A model generated the notes under the pieces. That model did not search any database and had not been told where the DNA came from. It saw only the letters and a program-made list of their open reading frames with translations. From an uncultured Collinsella sp. (GTDB lineage Bacteria; Actinomycetota; Coriobacteriia; Coriobacteriales; Coriobacteriaceae), in assembly GCA_934668875.1 (NCBI GenBank), contig CAKUON010000003.1, forward strand, positions 124,001 to 188,000: 64,000 bases of DNA. The letters are read 5' to 3'. Both the position numbers and the translations under genes were made by a program. Positions 43,591-54,846 of the stretch are shown here, one piece after another (within the stretch, counting starts at the first letter, position 1; every line of letters starts with the position of its first letter).

Positions 43591-44154
43591 ATGGTTCCAT
43601 CGCAGCATTCCGCGCTGAGGGGCGCTTTTGAGTGGATCGCGGTTGTCGCGATCGCGCTCGCCGCCACCTTCCTGATCCGCACGTTTGTGGTCGAGCCCTT
43701 TGTGGTGCCCACCGGCTCCATGGAGTCCACGATTGAGATTGGCGATCAGATTCTGGCGCAAAAGGTTACCCTTGAGCTCGGCCAGCCCGTCAAACAGGGC
43801 GACATCGTGGTGTTCCACAACCCTGATGGTACCTCCGAGCACGATGTGCTCGTAAAGCGCGTTATCGCCACCGCCGGCCAGACGGTCGACCTCCAGGACG
43901 GCAAGGTCGTTGTCGACGGCCAGACGCTCGACGAGGACTATACGACTGGCATGAGCTGGCCGCTTTCGGTCCAGGCGCCCTCCGCCCAGGTGAGTTATCC
44001 CTACACCGTCCCCGACGGGTGCGTGTGGGTGATGGGCGACAACCGTGAGAACTCAGCTGACTCCCGCTACTTTGGCCCGGTTGACCGCTCCGACCTGATC
44101 GCCGTGGCGCTCGTGCGCTATTGGCCGCTCAGCCGCATCGGCGCTATCGACTAA
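43591..44154 (+). CDS. lepB: Signal peptidase I
   Basis: LepB cuts signal peptides from exported proteins at the outer membrane face. The 187-residue protein has one N-terminal membrane helix (about 14-30), the nucleophile in PTGSMESTI (Ser43), the general base Lys89 in VLVKRVIATAG and the late box GDNRENSADSRYFGPV. The ATG at 43591 has AGGAG five bases before; a GTG six bases earlier overlaps the trmD stop and is less well placed. A signal peptidase after trmD is common in this phylum and in Firmicutes. Confidence 0.95.
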   Translation: MVPSQHSALRGAFEWIAVVAIALAATFLIRTFVVEPFVVPTGSMESTIEIGDQILAQKVTLELGQPVKQGDIVVFHNPDGTSEHDVLVKRVIATAGQTVDLQDGKVVVDGQTLDEDYTTGMSWPLSVQAPSAQVSYPYTVPDGCVWVMGDNRENSADSRYFGPVDRSDLIAVALVRYWPLSRIGAID

Positions 44155-44213
44155 AAACCGCTATAGTACAGTACCTAACCGTGTAATCGTTTCGACGAGG
44201 GGATATTAGAGGC

Positions 44214-45125
44214 ATGAACGCTTCATCGCTTTCCTTCCAAGACATCATCCTGCGCCTCCAGCAGTACTGGGGCGAGCAGGGCTGCGTCATTATGCAGCCC
44301 TATGACTCCGAGGTCGGTGCCGGTACCTTCCATACCGCGACCACGCTGCGCTCGCTCGGTCCCGCCGAGTGGCGCACCTGCTATGCGCAGCCCTGCCGCC
44401 GTCCTGCCGACGGCCGCTACGGCGAGAACCCCAACCGCATGCAGCACTACTATCAGTTCCAGGTGCTCATCAAGCCCTCGCCGGTCAACGCCCAGGAACT
44501 CTACCTGGGTTCGCTGGCTGCCATCGGCTTGGACCCCAACGACCATGACGTCCGCTTTGTCGAGGACGACTGGGAGAGCCCGACGCTCGGCGCCTGGGGC
44601 CTTGGCTGGGAGGTCTGGCTCAACGGCATGGAGGTCACGCAGTTCACGTACTTCCAGCAGGTGGGAGGCATCGAGGTCGATCCCGTGCCCGTCGAGATCA
44701 CCTATGGCCTGGAGCGCATCGCTATGTACGCACAGGGCGTCAACTCCGTTTACGACCTGGTGTGGAGCTACCTGCCCGACGGCACGCCCATGACCTACGG
44801 CGACGTGTTCCTCGAGAACGAGCGCGAGTTCAGTGCTTACAACTTTGAGGTCGCCAACGTCGAGATGATGCGTCAGAAGTTTGACGACTACGAGGCCGAG
44901 TGCCACTCCTGCCTGGAGCGCAAACTGCCGCTGCCGGCTTACGACTGCGTCATGAAGTGCAGCCACGCCTTCAACCTGCTCGATGCCCGCGGCGCGCTGT
45001 CCGCGGTCGAGCGCGCCAACTACATCCTGCGCGTCCGCGCCGTCGCCAAGGCGTGCTGCGAGGCCTACATGGCCGAGGTCGCCGGAATCAACGAGAATGC
45101 CGACCAGGAAGGCGAGGTGGCGTAA
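44214..45125 (+). CDS. glyQ: Glycyl-tRNA synthetase alpha subunit
   Basis: GlyQ is the catalytic core of the alpha2-beta2 glycyl-tRNA synthetase. The 303-residue protein starts [32 protein letters not shown], the family signature, and has [21 protein letters not shown] with class II motif residues. It lies three bases ahead of glyS. No T-box leader is seen in the 60 bases upstream; a TATAGT at 44162-44167 may be its -10 box. Confidence 0.98.
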   Translation: MNASSLSFQDIILRLQQYWGEQGCVIMQPYDSEVGAGTFHTATTLRSLGPAEWRTCYAQPCRRPADGRYGENPNRMQHYYQFQVLIKPSPVNAQELYLGSLAAIGLDPNDHDVRFVEDDWESPTLGAWGLGWEVWLNGMEVTQFTYFQQVGGIEVDPVPVEITYGLERIAMYAQGVNSVYDLVWSYLPDGTPMTYGDVFLENEREFSAYNFEVANVEMMRQKFDDYEAECHSCLERKLPLPAYDCVMKCSHAFNLLDARGALSAVERANYILRVRAVAKACCEAYMAEVAGINENADQEGEVA

Positions 45126-45128
45126 GCC

Positions 45129-47225
45129 ATGGCAGACGCTAAGGATTTCCTGTTTGAGATCGGTACGGAGGAAATGCCCTCCGCGCCGCTGAACAATGCC
45201 GTCAAGCAGCTTGGCACCATGATCGCCAAGGGTCTCGACGAGGCCGGTCTGGCCCACGGCGAGGTCCGCGTGATCTCGAGCCCGCGTCGTCTGGCCGCAC
45301 TCGTGGCCGATGTCGCCACCGCGACCGATGAGGTTCACGAGGTCAAGCGTGGCCCTGCGGCTAACATCGCCTTCGACGCCGACGGCAACGCCACCAAGGC
45401 CGCCCAGGGCTTTGCCCGCAAGTGCGGTGTGGCTGCCGAGGACCTGGTGCGCCGCGAGGACACCGACGGTCGCGAGTACGTCTTTGCCGAGAAGAACATT
45501 CCTTCCGCCCCGGCCACCCCGATCCTGACGGCCCTGTGCGAGAAGACCATCGCCGGCCTGCAGTGGCCCAACTACCGCTCTCAGCGCTGGGGTCACGAGC
45601 ACGCCACGTTCGTTCGTCCGGTCCGCTGGATCTGCTGCCTTCTGGGCGAGGATGTTGTGCCCGTGTCGTTTGCCGACGTGACGAGCGGCAACACCACGCG
45701 CGGCCATCGCGTCCTGGGCCCCGGTGACCACGTGGTCGCCAGTCCCGCCGTCTACGAGCAGGTGCTCGAGGACGCCGGCGTGCTTTCCGCTGAGCGCCGT
45801 CGCGAGGCCATCCTCGCCGGTATCGCCGAGGTCGAGGCCGCCCGTCCCGGCTGCCATGTCGACACGCCCAAGAAGGTCTTCGAGGAGGTCATCAACCTCT
45901 GCGAGTGGCCGACGGTGCTCGTCGGCACCTTTGATGAGGAGTTCCTCAAGGTTCCGCACGAAATCATTTGCGAGTCCATGCTCACCAACCAGCGCTACTT
46001 CCCGATCTATGACGGTGAGGGGAAGCTGACGCGTGAGTTCGTGATCGTCTCGAACAGCAAGCCCGAGAACGCCGAGCGCGTGATCGATGGTAACGAGCGC
46101 GTCGTGCGCGCCCGCCTGGACGACGCCAAGTTCTTCTACGAGGAGGATCTGAAGATCTCCCTCGACGAGTTCCGTGAGCGTCTGGCCAAGGTCGCCTTCC
46201 AGGAGAAGCTCGGCAGCGTGCTCGCCAAGTCAGAGCGCATCGAGCAGCTCGCGCTTGCCATTGCCCGCGAGGCTCACCTGGGCGCTCACCTGGCCGCCGA
46301 TGCCGGCCGCGCCGCGCACCTGTGCAAGGCCGACCTGGTGTCCAACGCCGTCGTCGAGTTCACGAGCCAGCAGGGCGTGATGGGCGGTTACTACGCCACC
46401 GCGATGGGGGAGAACGACGAGGTTGCCCACGCTATCCGCGATCATTATCGTCCCCGCTTTGCCGGCGACGAGCTGCCCGAGGGCACCGCTGGCTGCATCG
46501 TGGCCTGCGCCGACAAGCTCGATACCATCGCCGGTATCTTTGCCATCGGCGAGCCCCCGACCGGCTCTTCGGACCCCTACGCGCTACGCCGTGCCGCCAT
46601 CGGCATCATCAACATCCTGCGCGATCGTCTGCCGATCGACCCCACGTCGCTCATCGACTTCGCCCTCGAACTTTACAGTGAGCAGGGTATTGAGTTCGAC
46701 GCCGCCGAGGTCGCTCAGCAGGTTCGTGACTTCTTCCATGGCCGCCTGGTGAGCATGGCCCGCGACGAAAAGATCCCGGCCGATACCGTTGCTGCCGTCT
46801 CCGCGGTGCACATTATCGCCCCGTCCGTCTTCTTCGCCCGCTGCGCCGCCCTCGACGAGGCCCGCAAGAACGACGCTGAGACGTTCGACAACCTGGCGAC
46901 CGCCTATGCCCGCGCCGCGCATATCTCCAAGCCCGAGCTGGGTGCGGAGTACGACCGCAGCCTGATGGGCGAGGCCGAGCTCGCGCTCGCCGACGCCTCC
47001 GAGGCTGCTCAGACCTCTGTCGATGCCGCCCTTGCTGCCGAGGACTACCCGGCCGCATTTGCCGCCCTCGCCGCCCTGCGTGCGCCCATCGACCGTTTCT
47101 TCGATGAGGTCATGGTCATGGACAAGGACGAGCAGCTTCGCGATAATCGCCTTAAGCTGCTCAACCGCTTCGAGGCCGTTTTCTCCGGCATCGCCAACAT
47201 CGGTGAGCTTGCCCGCAAAAAGTAA
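45129..47225 (+). CDS. glyS: Glycyl-tRNA synthetase beta subunit
   Basis: GlyS binds tRNA-Gly and partners GlyQ. The 698-residue protein begins FLFEIGTEEMPSAPL, has the MALPKSM-like region VLGRRLAALV-type SSPRRLAALVADVA and an HD-type middle domain, then a C-terminal anticodon-binding domain with EVMVMDKDEQLRDNRLKLLN, a typical end motif. Length matches the family. The separate alpha and beta genes contrast with the single-chain enzyme of most actinobacteria and fit a Coriobacteriia placement. Confidence 0.97.
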   Translation: MADAKDFLFEIGTEEMPSAPLNNAVKQLGTMIAKGLDEAGLAHGEVRVISSPRRLAALVADVATATDEVHEVKRGPAANIAFDADGNATKAAQGFARKCGVAAEDLVRREDTDGREYVFAEKNIPSAPATPILTALCEKTIAGLQWPNYRSQRWGHEHATFVRPVRWICCLLGEDVVPVSFADVTSGNTTRGHRVLGPGDHVVASPAVYEQVLEDAGVLSAERRREAILAGIAEVEAARPGCHVDTPKKVFEEVINLCEWPTVLVGTFDEEFLKVPHEIICESMLTNQRYFPIYDGEGKLTREFVIVSNSKPENAERVIDGNERVVRARLDDAKFFYEEDLKISLDEFRERLAKVAFQEKLGSVLAKSERIEQLALAIAREAHLGAHLAADAGRAAHLCKADLVSNAVVEFTSQQGVMGGYYATAMGENDEVAHAIRDHYRPRFAGDELPEGTAGCIVACADKLDTIAGIFAIGEPPTGSSDPYALRRAAIGIINILRDRLPIDPTSLIDFALELYSEQGIEFDAAEVAQQVRDFFHGRLVSMARDEKIPADTVAAVSAVHIIAPSVFFARCAALDEARKNDAETFDNLATAYARAAHISKPELGAEYDRSLMGEAELALADASEAAQTSVDAALAAEDYPAAFAALAALRAPIDRFFDEVMVMDKDEQLRDNRLKLLNRFEAVFSGIANIGELARKK

Positions 47226-47259
47226 GCCAGCCTGCGCATAAGCGCAAAAGGAGCCCCGC

Positions 47260-48135
47260 ATGGATTGCCCGGTCACCGCTCGTCCCACCGTCATCGTTAT
47301 CTCCGACTCGCTCGGTGATACCGCTTGTGAGGTGGTGCTTGCGGCGTCCGGGCAATTTGATGTAGGGGCTTTTCGCGTTTTGCGCCTGCCTAAGGTGACC
47401 TCTGTGGAGCAGGTCAAGTCATTTGTGGGGCCGCGCGTCGATGCGGACCATCGCGATATTGCCGTGTTCCACACCATCGTCGATCCGGCGCTTCGCGCCC
47501 GCGTGCTCGATTATTTGGGCATGCTGCACATTCGCTCGGTCGACCTGATCGGTCCGACGCTCGCCGTATTGTCGTCGCTCATCGGTGTGCCGCCCAAAGG
47601 CGTTGCGGGCGTGATCCACAAGACCGACGATCGGTATTTCCATCGTATCGAGGCCATGGAGTATTTCGTTGAGCACGATGACGGTCGTGGTTGTGACGAT
47701 CTGTCGGGTGCCGATATCGTGCTGCTGGGCGTGTCGCGCACGTCCAAGACGCCGCTGTCGATGTATTTAGCCTATCAGGGCTACAAGGTCGCCAATGTCC
47801 CACTGGCGCATGGCATGAAGCCGCCGAAGTCGATTTACGAGGTCGACCCGATGCGCCTGTTTGGCTTAATTTCGACCGTCGATGTGATTTCCGAAATTCG
47901 CGATAGCCGCTTGGGCGATGACTACGCCCGTGCCGTTGCCGGCTCCTATGCCGAGCCCGAGAGCGTGCGTAGTGAGCTTGCGGAAGCCCGCGCGCTCATG
48001 AAACGCCTGGGCTGCTTTGTAGTGCGTACCGACGGCAAAGCCATCGAGGAAAGCGCTGCCGAGATCATTGCTCACCTCGATGAGATTCACGAGGCAAGAG
48101 CCCGCCGTGCCGCCCGCCGCGCTCAACAAAAGTAG
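47260..48135 (+). CDS. Pyruvate phosphate dikinase regulatory protein (kinase/phosphorylase)
   Basis: This DUF299-family protein switches pyruvate phosphate dikinase off by ADP-dependent phosphorylation of its active-site Thr and on again by phosphorolysis. The 291-residue sequence has TVIVISDSLGDTACEVV at the start, EYFVEHDDGR in the middle and the phosphate loop GVSRTSKTPLSMYLA near 165. Its target gene ppdK is 326 bases downstream, so the functional pairing is direct. The start is an ATG after AAAGGAG. Confidence 0.95.
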   Translation: MDCPVTARPTVIVISDSLGDTACEVVLAASGQFDVGAFRVLRLPKVTSVEQVKSFVGPRVDADHRDIAVFHTIVDPALRARVLDYLGMLHIRSVDLIGPTLAVLSSLIGVPPKGVAGVIHKTDDRYFHRIEAMEYFVEHDDGRGCDDLSGADIVLLGVSRTSKTPLSMYLAYQGYKVANVPLAHGMKPPKSIYEVDPMRLFGLISTVDVISEIRDSRLGDDYARAVAGSYAEPESVRSELAEARALMKRLGCFVVRTDGKAIEESAAEIIAHLDEIHEARARRAARRAQQK

Positions 48136-48197
48136 CTCACTTGGGACAAGGTTGTTTGGGTAGCTAATTTGGGACGGGGTTCTTTTAGCTACCCAAA
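48133..48197 (+). repeat. Tandem GGGAC repeat with 13-base perfect palindrome
   Basis: Two copies stand in tandem. The first runs from the PDRP stop (TAGCTCACTTGGGACAAGG, 48133-48151). The second has perfect 13-base arms (48155-48167 and 48185-48197) around a 17-base loop that holds TTTGGGACGGGG. The second is the clearest member of the repeat set also seen at 40110 and, more distantly, at 11953. Confidence 0.85.
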
Positions 48198-48226
48198 GAG
48201 AACACTTGGAAATAATCCTGATAAAT

Positions 48227-48339
48227 GGTAAAGCGATTTAGCAAAAACATCGCATCCGACCTGCATTTTCCTTGTAGTGGTATCTTCATAAGGTAACCAC
48301 CTTTACCTACCGTTTACCGCCAGTTTTAGCACGTTTACC
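48227..48339 (+). promoter_or_regulatory. Cluster of TTTACC/GGTAAA elements upstream of ppdK
   Basis: The 326-base gap from 48136 to 48461 holds no gene. After the repeats it carries GGTAAA (48227-48232), GGTAAC (48292-48297) and TTTACC three times (48302-48307, 48313-48318, 48334-48339). The first two direct copies are 11 bases apart, one helical turn, and the third 21 further, about two turns. This spacing suggests a regulator binding on one face of the helix. A possible -10 TATAGT lies downstream at about 48381. Confidence 0.45.
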
Positions 48340-48461
48340 AAACCGCGCACCCTCTGCTCAAGCCTGTCCAAAACCCGCCGTATAGTTCCCTCACGGCCCG
48401 CATCCGGCGGGTCGATTCGTTACCACGGTCGTGCGCGTAAGTGCATGGAAGGGGAAGTATC

Positions 48462-51212
<2,751 letters not shown>

Positions 51213-51253
51213 CGCCCCCGCACATCGACGTCTAGTGTAGCCCCCCCTTCATG

Positions 51254-51281
51254 CCGCCCGTCTCATTCGTGAGGCGGGCGG
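51254..51281 (+). terminator. Intrinsic terminator after ppdK
   Basis: Arms 51254-51265 and 51270-51281 match at 11 of 12 bases around TTCG. The T-run is only TT followed later by a T-rich stretch, so strength is moderate. Confidence 0.75.
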
Positions 51282-51327
51282 TTATCATGTGCGGGTTTTG
51301 TCTTTTTGTCTGCGTAAAAAATTGTTC

Positions 51328-51355
51328 TTGCAGCAGAAACCCGCGCGTGTATACT
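51328..51355 (+). promoter_or_regulatory. Promoter of rplS
   Basis: TTGCAG (51328-51333) and TATACT (51350-51355) are 16 bases apart, 69 bases ahead of the gene. Confidence 0.6.
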
Positions 51356-51424
51356 CGAATACGTTTGTTCAACTACGTGCCGGCCAAGATGGTACGGCAC
51401 CTCTAGAAGAGTAAGGAATTGCAC

Positions 51425-51766
51425 ATGGATTACATCCGCGCAATCGAGCGTCAGCAGATCCGCGAGGACATTCCTCAGGTTCGCGTCGCCGACAACGTCA
51501 AGGTTCACTACCGCATTAAGGAAGGCGACCGCGAGCGCATCCAGGTCTTCCAGGGCGACGTCATCCGCATGGCCGGCGCCGGTGCCCGCGAGACCTTCAC
51601 CGTCCGCAAGATGTCCTTCGGTGTCGGTGTTGAGCGTACCTTCCCGCTTCACAGCCCCAAGATCGCCAAGCTCGAGGTCGTTCGCCATGGTCGCGTCCGT
51701 CGCGCCAAGCTGTACTACCTCCGCGACAAGGTGGGCAAGGCTGCTCGCATCCCCGAGAAGCGCTAA
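51425..51766 (+). CDS. rplS: 50S ribosomal protein bL19
   Basis: bL19 lies at the 30S-50S interface. The 113-residue protein has the family pattern [45 protein letters not shown] and the end [22 protein letters not shown]. The ATG at 51425 follows AAGGA by seven bases; a TTG six bases upstream is less well placed. It is transcribed alone: promoter before, terminator after. In many genomes it follows trmD, but here it lies about 8 kb away. Confidence 0.98.
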   Translation: MDYIRAIERQQIREDIPQVRVADNVKVHYRIKEGDRERIQVFQGDVIRMAGAGARETFTVRKMSFGVGVERTFPLHSPKIAKLEVVRHGRVRRAKLYYLRDKVGKAARIPEKR

Positions 51767-51800
51767 GAAGATCGCAGCGTCTGTCCACTCGTTTGGACAC

Positions 51801-51830
51801 AAGGGTCACCTTCGGGTGGCCCTTCTTTTT
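51801..51830 (+). terminator. Intrinsic terminator after rplS
   Basis: AAGGGTCACC (51801-51810) pairs with GGTGGCCCTT (51815-51824) around TTCG, followed by CTTTTT. It ends the rplS transcript. Confidence 0.9.
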
Positions 51831-51859
51831 ATCTGATTTGCATGCAAGGAGGGCCTGGT

Positions 51860-52648
51860 ATGGCCAACATGACGAGCTCGGTTTCGGCATCGCAGGTTGC
51901 CGGTGAGTTGGCGAGCGCTACGTTTGAGGAGATTCCCGCCCTCGTAGAGCATTATCGCGAGGACCCGCGCCAGCAGGTGATCAAGGCTTGTGAGCGCGCC
52001 CTCAAACGCCATGCCAAAGAGCTTGCCGAGCGCGAGCGCGTCAATGACATGTACGAGCTTATGCATGAGCTTGGCGGCGATGGGGTGGTCGTTGGTGTCG
52101 ACGAGGTGGGTCGCGGATCGGTGGCCGGCCCTTTGACGGTATGCGCCGTCTGTCTTCCTATGGAGCCGCGCGTCTGGGGTATCAACGATTCCAAAAAGCT
52201 CACGCCCGCGCGCCGCGAGTTGCTCTCAGTGAAGATTGCCGAGGTGGCGACGGCGATCGGTTTTTGCCATATCGCGCCGAAGGATATCGATGAGATGGGC
52301 ATGGCCCGTGCTATCCGTGCCGCCGTTGCGGGCGCCGTGGCTGATACGGGACTTGAACCCGACTGCGTCCTCATGGATGGCAACCCCTTGGGCGCCGTTC
52401 CTAACGAGCGCGATGTGGTGAAGGGCGATGCCAAAATCGCCTGCATCGCCGCGGCGTCCATCATGGCCAAGGTCACGCGTGACGAGATGATGGTCGAGTA
52501 CGACGCCGAGTATCCCGAGTACCATCTGGCCGAGTCGAAGGGCTATGCAAGCCCCGAGCATATCGAGGCCATTCGCAAACATGGACTTTGTCCACTGCAC
52601 CGCGTGAGCTTTTGCGGAAACTTTCTGCAGACTGAGCGCCTTTTCTAG
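51860..52648 (+). CDS. rnhB: Ribonuclease HII
   Basis: RNase HII removes ribonucleotides from DNA. The 262-residue protein has the family's DEDD acids: Asp and Glu in VGVDEVGRGSVAGPL, Asp in VLMDGNPLG and the later Asp in MVEYDAEYPEY. An N-terminal extension of about 75 helical residues precedes the catalytic core, as in Bacillus RnhB. The ATG at 51860 has AAGGAGGG six bases before. It is read as the first gene after the rplS terminator. Confidence 0.94.
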   Translation: MANMTSSVSASQVAGELASATFEEIPALVEHYREDPRQQVIKACERALKRHAKELAERERVNDMYELMHELGGDGVVVGVDEVGRGSVAGPLTVCAVCLPMEPRVWGINDSKKLTPARRELLSVKIAEVATAIGFCHIAPKDIDEMGMARAIRAAVAGAVADTGLEPDCVLMDGNPLGAVPNERDVVKGDAKIACIAAASIMAKVTRDEMMVEYDAEYPEYHLAESKGYASPEHIEAIRKHGLCPLHRVSFCGNFLQTERLF

Positions 52649-52697
52649 GTCAATTGTGGAGACAGGGACCTCTGGGGCTTTATAAACCTGCTGGTAG

Positions 52698-52739
52698 CGG
52701 GCCGTATGCAACACCATTGTTGCGTACGGCCCGTTTTTT
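52698..52739 (+). terminator. Intrinsic terminator after rnhB
   Basis: Arms 52698-52712 and 52719-52733 match at 14 of 15 bases with a six-base loop, followed by six T residues. Confidence 0.92.
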
Positions 52740-52837
52740 GACGGCATTTGGTCAGCTTTTGGTTTGCTTCCGGTACTTACCCGCATGAAAGGTGCCCTCA
52801 TCATCGGGGCAATGCAGCGTGCGGGAAAGGAGACCCC

Positions 52838-53323
52838 ATGAGTGCCGCAAGCAAAAAGAGCAAGACGCAGCAGCTCAAGGAGCGTTGGGAAAACGGCGAG
52901 CTCGACTGCGGGGCGATGACGCCCGAGTTTATCAAGGGACTCAGTCCCCGCGAGCTGGGCATGCTGGGCGAGCTGATCACCATCGACTACTTTAACGAGC
53001 GCGGCTACACCTTGCTGGAGCAGGGTTATCGTTGCTCCGAGGGCGAGGCCGATCTGGTGCTGCTCGATGAGCTCGACGATGTCGTGGTGATGGCCGAGGT
53101 CAAGACCAGACGCGTTGCGCTGGATTGCAGCACGCGGGTCTTTCCCGAGGAGGCTGTGGACGCCCGAAAGCAACGCCGCTATCGCCGCATCGCAAGTTGC
53201 TATCTCATGGAGCATTATCCGCTCAAGGCGATTCGCTTCGATGCCGTGGGTGTCACCATTCGTGGCGGGCATATCGCCGAGATCGAGCATCAGTACAACG
53301 CGTTCGATTGGCAGGTGTCGTGA
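52838..53323 (+). CDS. yraN: YraN/UPF0102 family endonuclease-like protein
   Basis: This 161-residue protein has the YraN nuclease-fold core: LGELITIDYFNERGYTLLEQGYRCSEGEADLVLLDE with the acidic Glu and Asp, and VMAEVKTRR, the strand with the Glu-Val-Lys motif. YraN proteins look like resolvase or restriction-type nucleases; their role is not settled. The N-terminal 45 residues are basic and extra. The ATG follows AAAGGAG; an upstream in-frame codon at 52748 lies near the terminator. Its stop overlaps the comM start by one base, and yraN-comM-dprA is a common order. Confidence 0.9.
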   Translation: MSAASKKSKTQQLKERWENGELDCGAMTPEFIKGLSPRELGMLGELITIDYFNERGYTLLEQGYRCSEGEADLVLLDELDDVVVMAEVKTRRVALDCSTRVFPEEAVDARKQRRYRRIASCYLMEHYPLKAIRFDAVGVTIRGGHIAEIEHQYNAFDWQVS

Positions 53324-54846
53324 TGGCGTTCGAGACGTTTGCCGTTCACGCGGCCTGCATCCGCGGCGTCGAGGCGATTCACGTCACGGTCGAGGTCTCG
53401 CTTGCCGGCGGCGTGCCGGGCATCCAGATGCTCGGCATTCCGAGTATGGAGGTGATGGAGTCACGCGGTCGTATTCGCTGCGCGATGCGCTCCGCCGGGT
53501 TCGAGATCCCGCGCTCGGGCATTACGGTCAATCTGGCACCCGGCGATATTCGCAAGACCGGTAGCGGCTTTGATCTGCCCATCGCCATCGCGGTATTGGC
53601 GGCCGATGGTCAGATTCCCCACGACAACCTCGATCGCTGCCTTATCGCAGGTGAGCTTGGTCTGGACGGCACAGTGCTGCCCGTCAAGGGCGAGGTGGCG
53701 TTTCAGCTGTTGGCGCGTGATATGGGGCTGTCCTTTATCGCCGGCAGGTCCGATCAGCATGTGCCGCTTGCGGGCGTGGATTGCGGCTTTATCGATCATT
53801 TGTCTCAGCTTGCCCATGGCATGGGCGAGGCGGCTCGGCACTATCTGGATTCCGAGGGTGTTGAGGCTACTTTTGAGCCTGAACTCGACTATGCCGACGT
53901 GCTGGGGCAGGAGGTTGCCAAACGCGGCATGGCGCTGGCGGCAGCGGGTGAGCTCGGTTTGCTTATGATCGGGTCCCCGGGATCGGGCAAGACGATGCTC
54001 GCCCGTCGTATGACCGGCATCCTGCCCGAGCTTTCCGTTGAGGATCAACAGGAGGCGCTGTGCATCCATTCGGTCTTGGGCGAGAACATCGATGGATTAT
54101 TGGCAGGTCATCGGCCGTTTCGAAGTCCCCATCACAGCATTTCAACGGCTGGCCTCATTGGCGGAGGACGCCCGGTGCATCCGGGTGAGATCAGCCTGGC
54201 TCATGGCGGCGTGCTCTTTTTGGACGAGCTTGCCGAGTTTCCCACGGGTGTGCTGCAGACGCTGCGTCAGCCCATCGAACGCGGCTATGTGAGGATCGTG
54301 CGCGTCGACGGGGCCTTTACCTTCCCGTCGCGCTTTCAGCTGCTGGCTGCGAGTAATCCCTGCCCCTGCGGCTTTTTGGGCGACCGTGAGGTGCCATGCC
54401 GCTGCTCGGCATCGATGGTCGAGCGCTATCGGTCTAAACTGCGCGGTCCTTTGGCCGACCGTATCGACATGATGATCGATGTGACCCGTCCCAACCCCCA
54501 GGTGATTATCGAGGGAGCGGAGGGTATGTCGTCTGCCGAGTTGCGCGACTACGTTGTGCGCGGTCGCGCCTTTCGCGCCTGGCGCGAGTCCCGTATGGAC
54601 GATGCGGATGCCGAGGCCGAGGATGATGAGACGCGGTCCATTGACGGCGTCGTATCGACCTTTGAGCTCGATGATGCGGCGGAGAAGTGTGTGCTCGGCC
54701 TGTCGAAGCGCACGCATCTCACGGGCCGCGGCATCGTGCGCCTGGTTCGCATTGCGCGTACGATCGCAGATGTCGCCGAGAGCGAGCAAGTGACGCAGGA
54801 CCACGTGCTCGAGGCGGCGATGTATCAGGGAAGGAGGGACCAATGA
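53323..54846 (+). CDS. comM: ComM/YifB family AAA ATPase
   Basis: ComM is a hexameric helicase that drives branch migration when transformed DNA is integrated. The 507-residue protein has an N-terminal Lon-like fold domain (SLAGGVPGIQMLGIP), the Walker A GSPGSGKTML near 222, Walker B region GGVLFLDELAEF, the NPCPCGFLGD zinc-like motif and a C-terminal helical domain with RFSKR-like GLSKRTHLTGRG. The start is the ATG that overlaps the yraN stop. With dprA directly after it, this suggests natural-competence functions, though comM is widespread. Confidence 0.95.
   Translation: MAFETFAVHAACIRGVEAIHVTVEVSLAGGVPGIQMLGIPSMEVMESRGRIRCAMRSAGFEIPRSGITVNLAPGDIRKTGSGFDLPIAIAVLAADGQIPHDNLDRCLIAGELGLDGTVLPVKGEVAFQLLARDMGLSFIAGRSDQHVPLAGVDCGFIDHLSQLAHGMGEAARHYLDSEGVEATFEPELDYADVLGQEVAKRGMALAAAGELGLLMIGSPGSGKTMLARRMTGILPELSVEDQQEALCIHSVLGENIDGLLAGHRPFRSPHHSISTAGLIGGGRPVHPGEISLAHGGVLFLDELAEFPTGVLQTLRQPIERGYVRIVRVDGAFTFPSRFQLLAASNPCPCGFLGDREVPCRCSASMVERYRSKLRGPLADRIDMMIDVTRPNPQVIIEGAEGMSSAELRDYVVRGRAFRAWRESRMDDADAEAEDDETRSIDGVVSTFELDDAAEKCVLGLSKRTHLTGRGIVRLVRIARTIADVAESEQVTQDHVLEAAMYQGRRDQ

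Noticed and set aside
44155..44213. T-box riboswitch upstream of glyQS
   Set aside because: The gap is only about 60 bases, far too short for a T-box, and no T-box motif or terminator stem is present.
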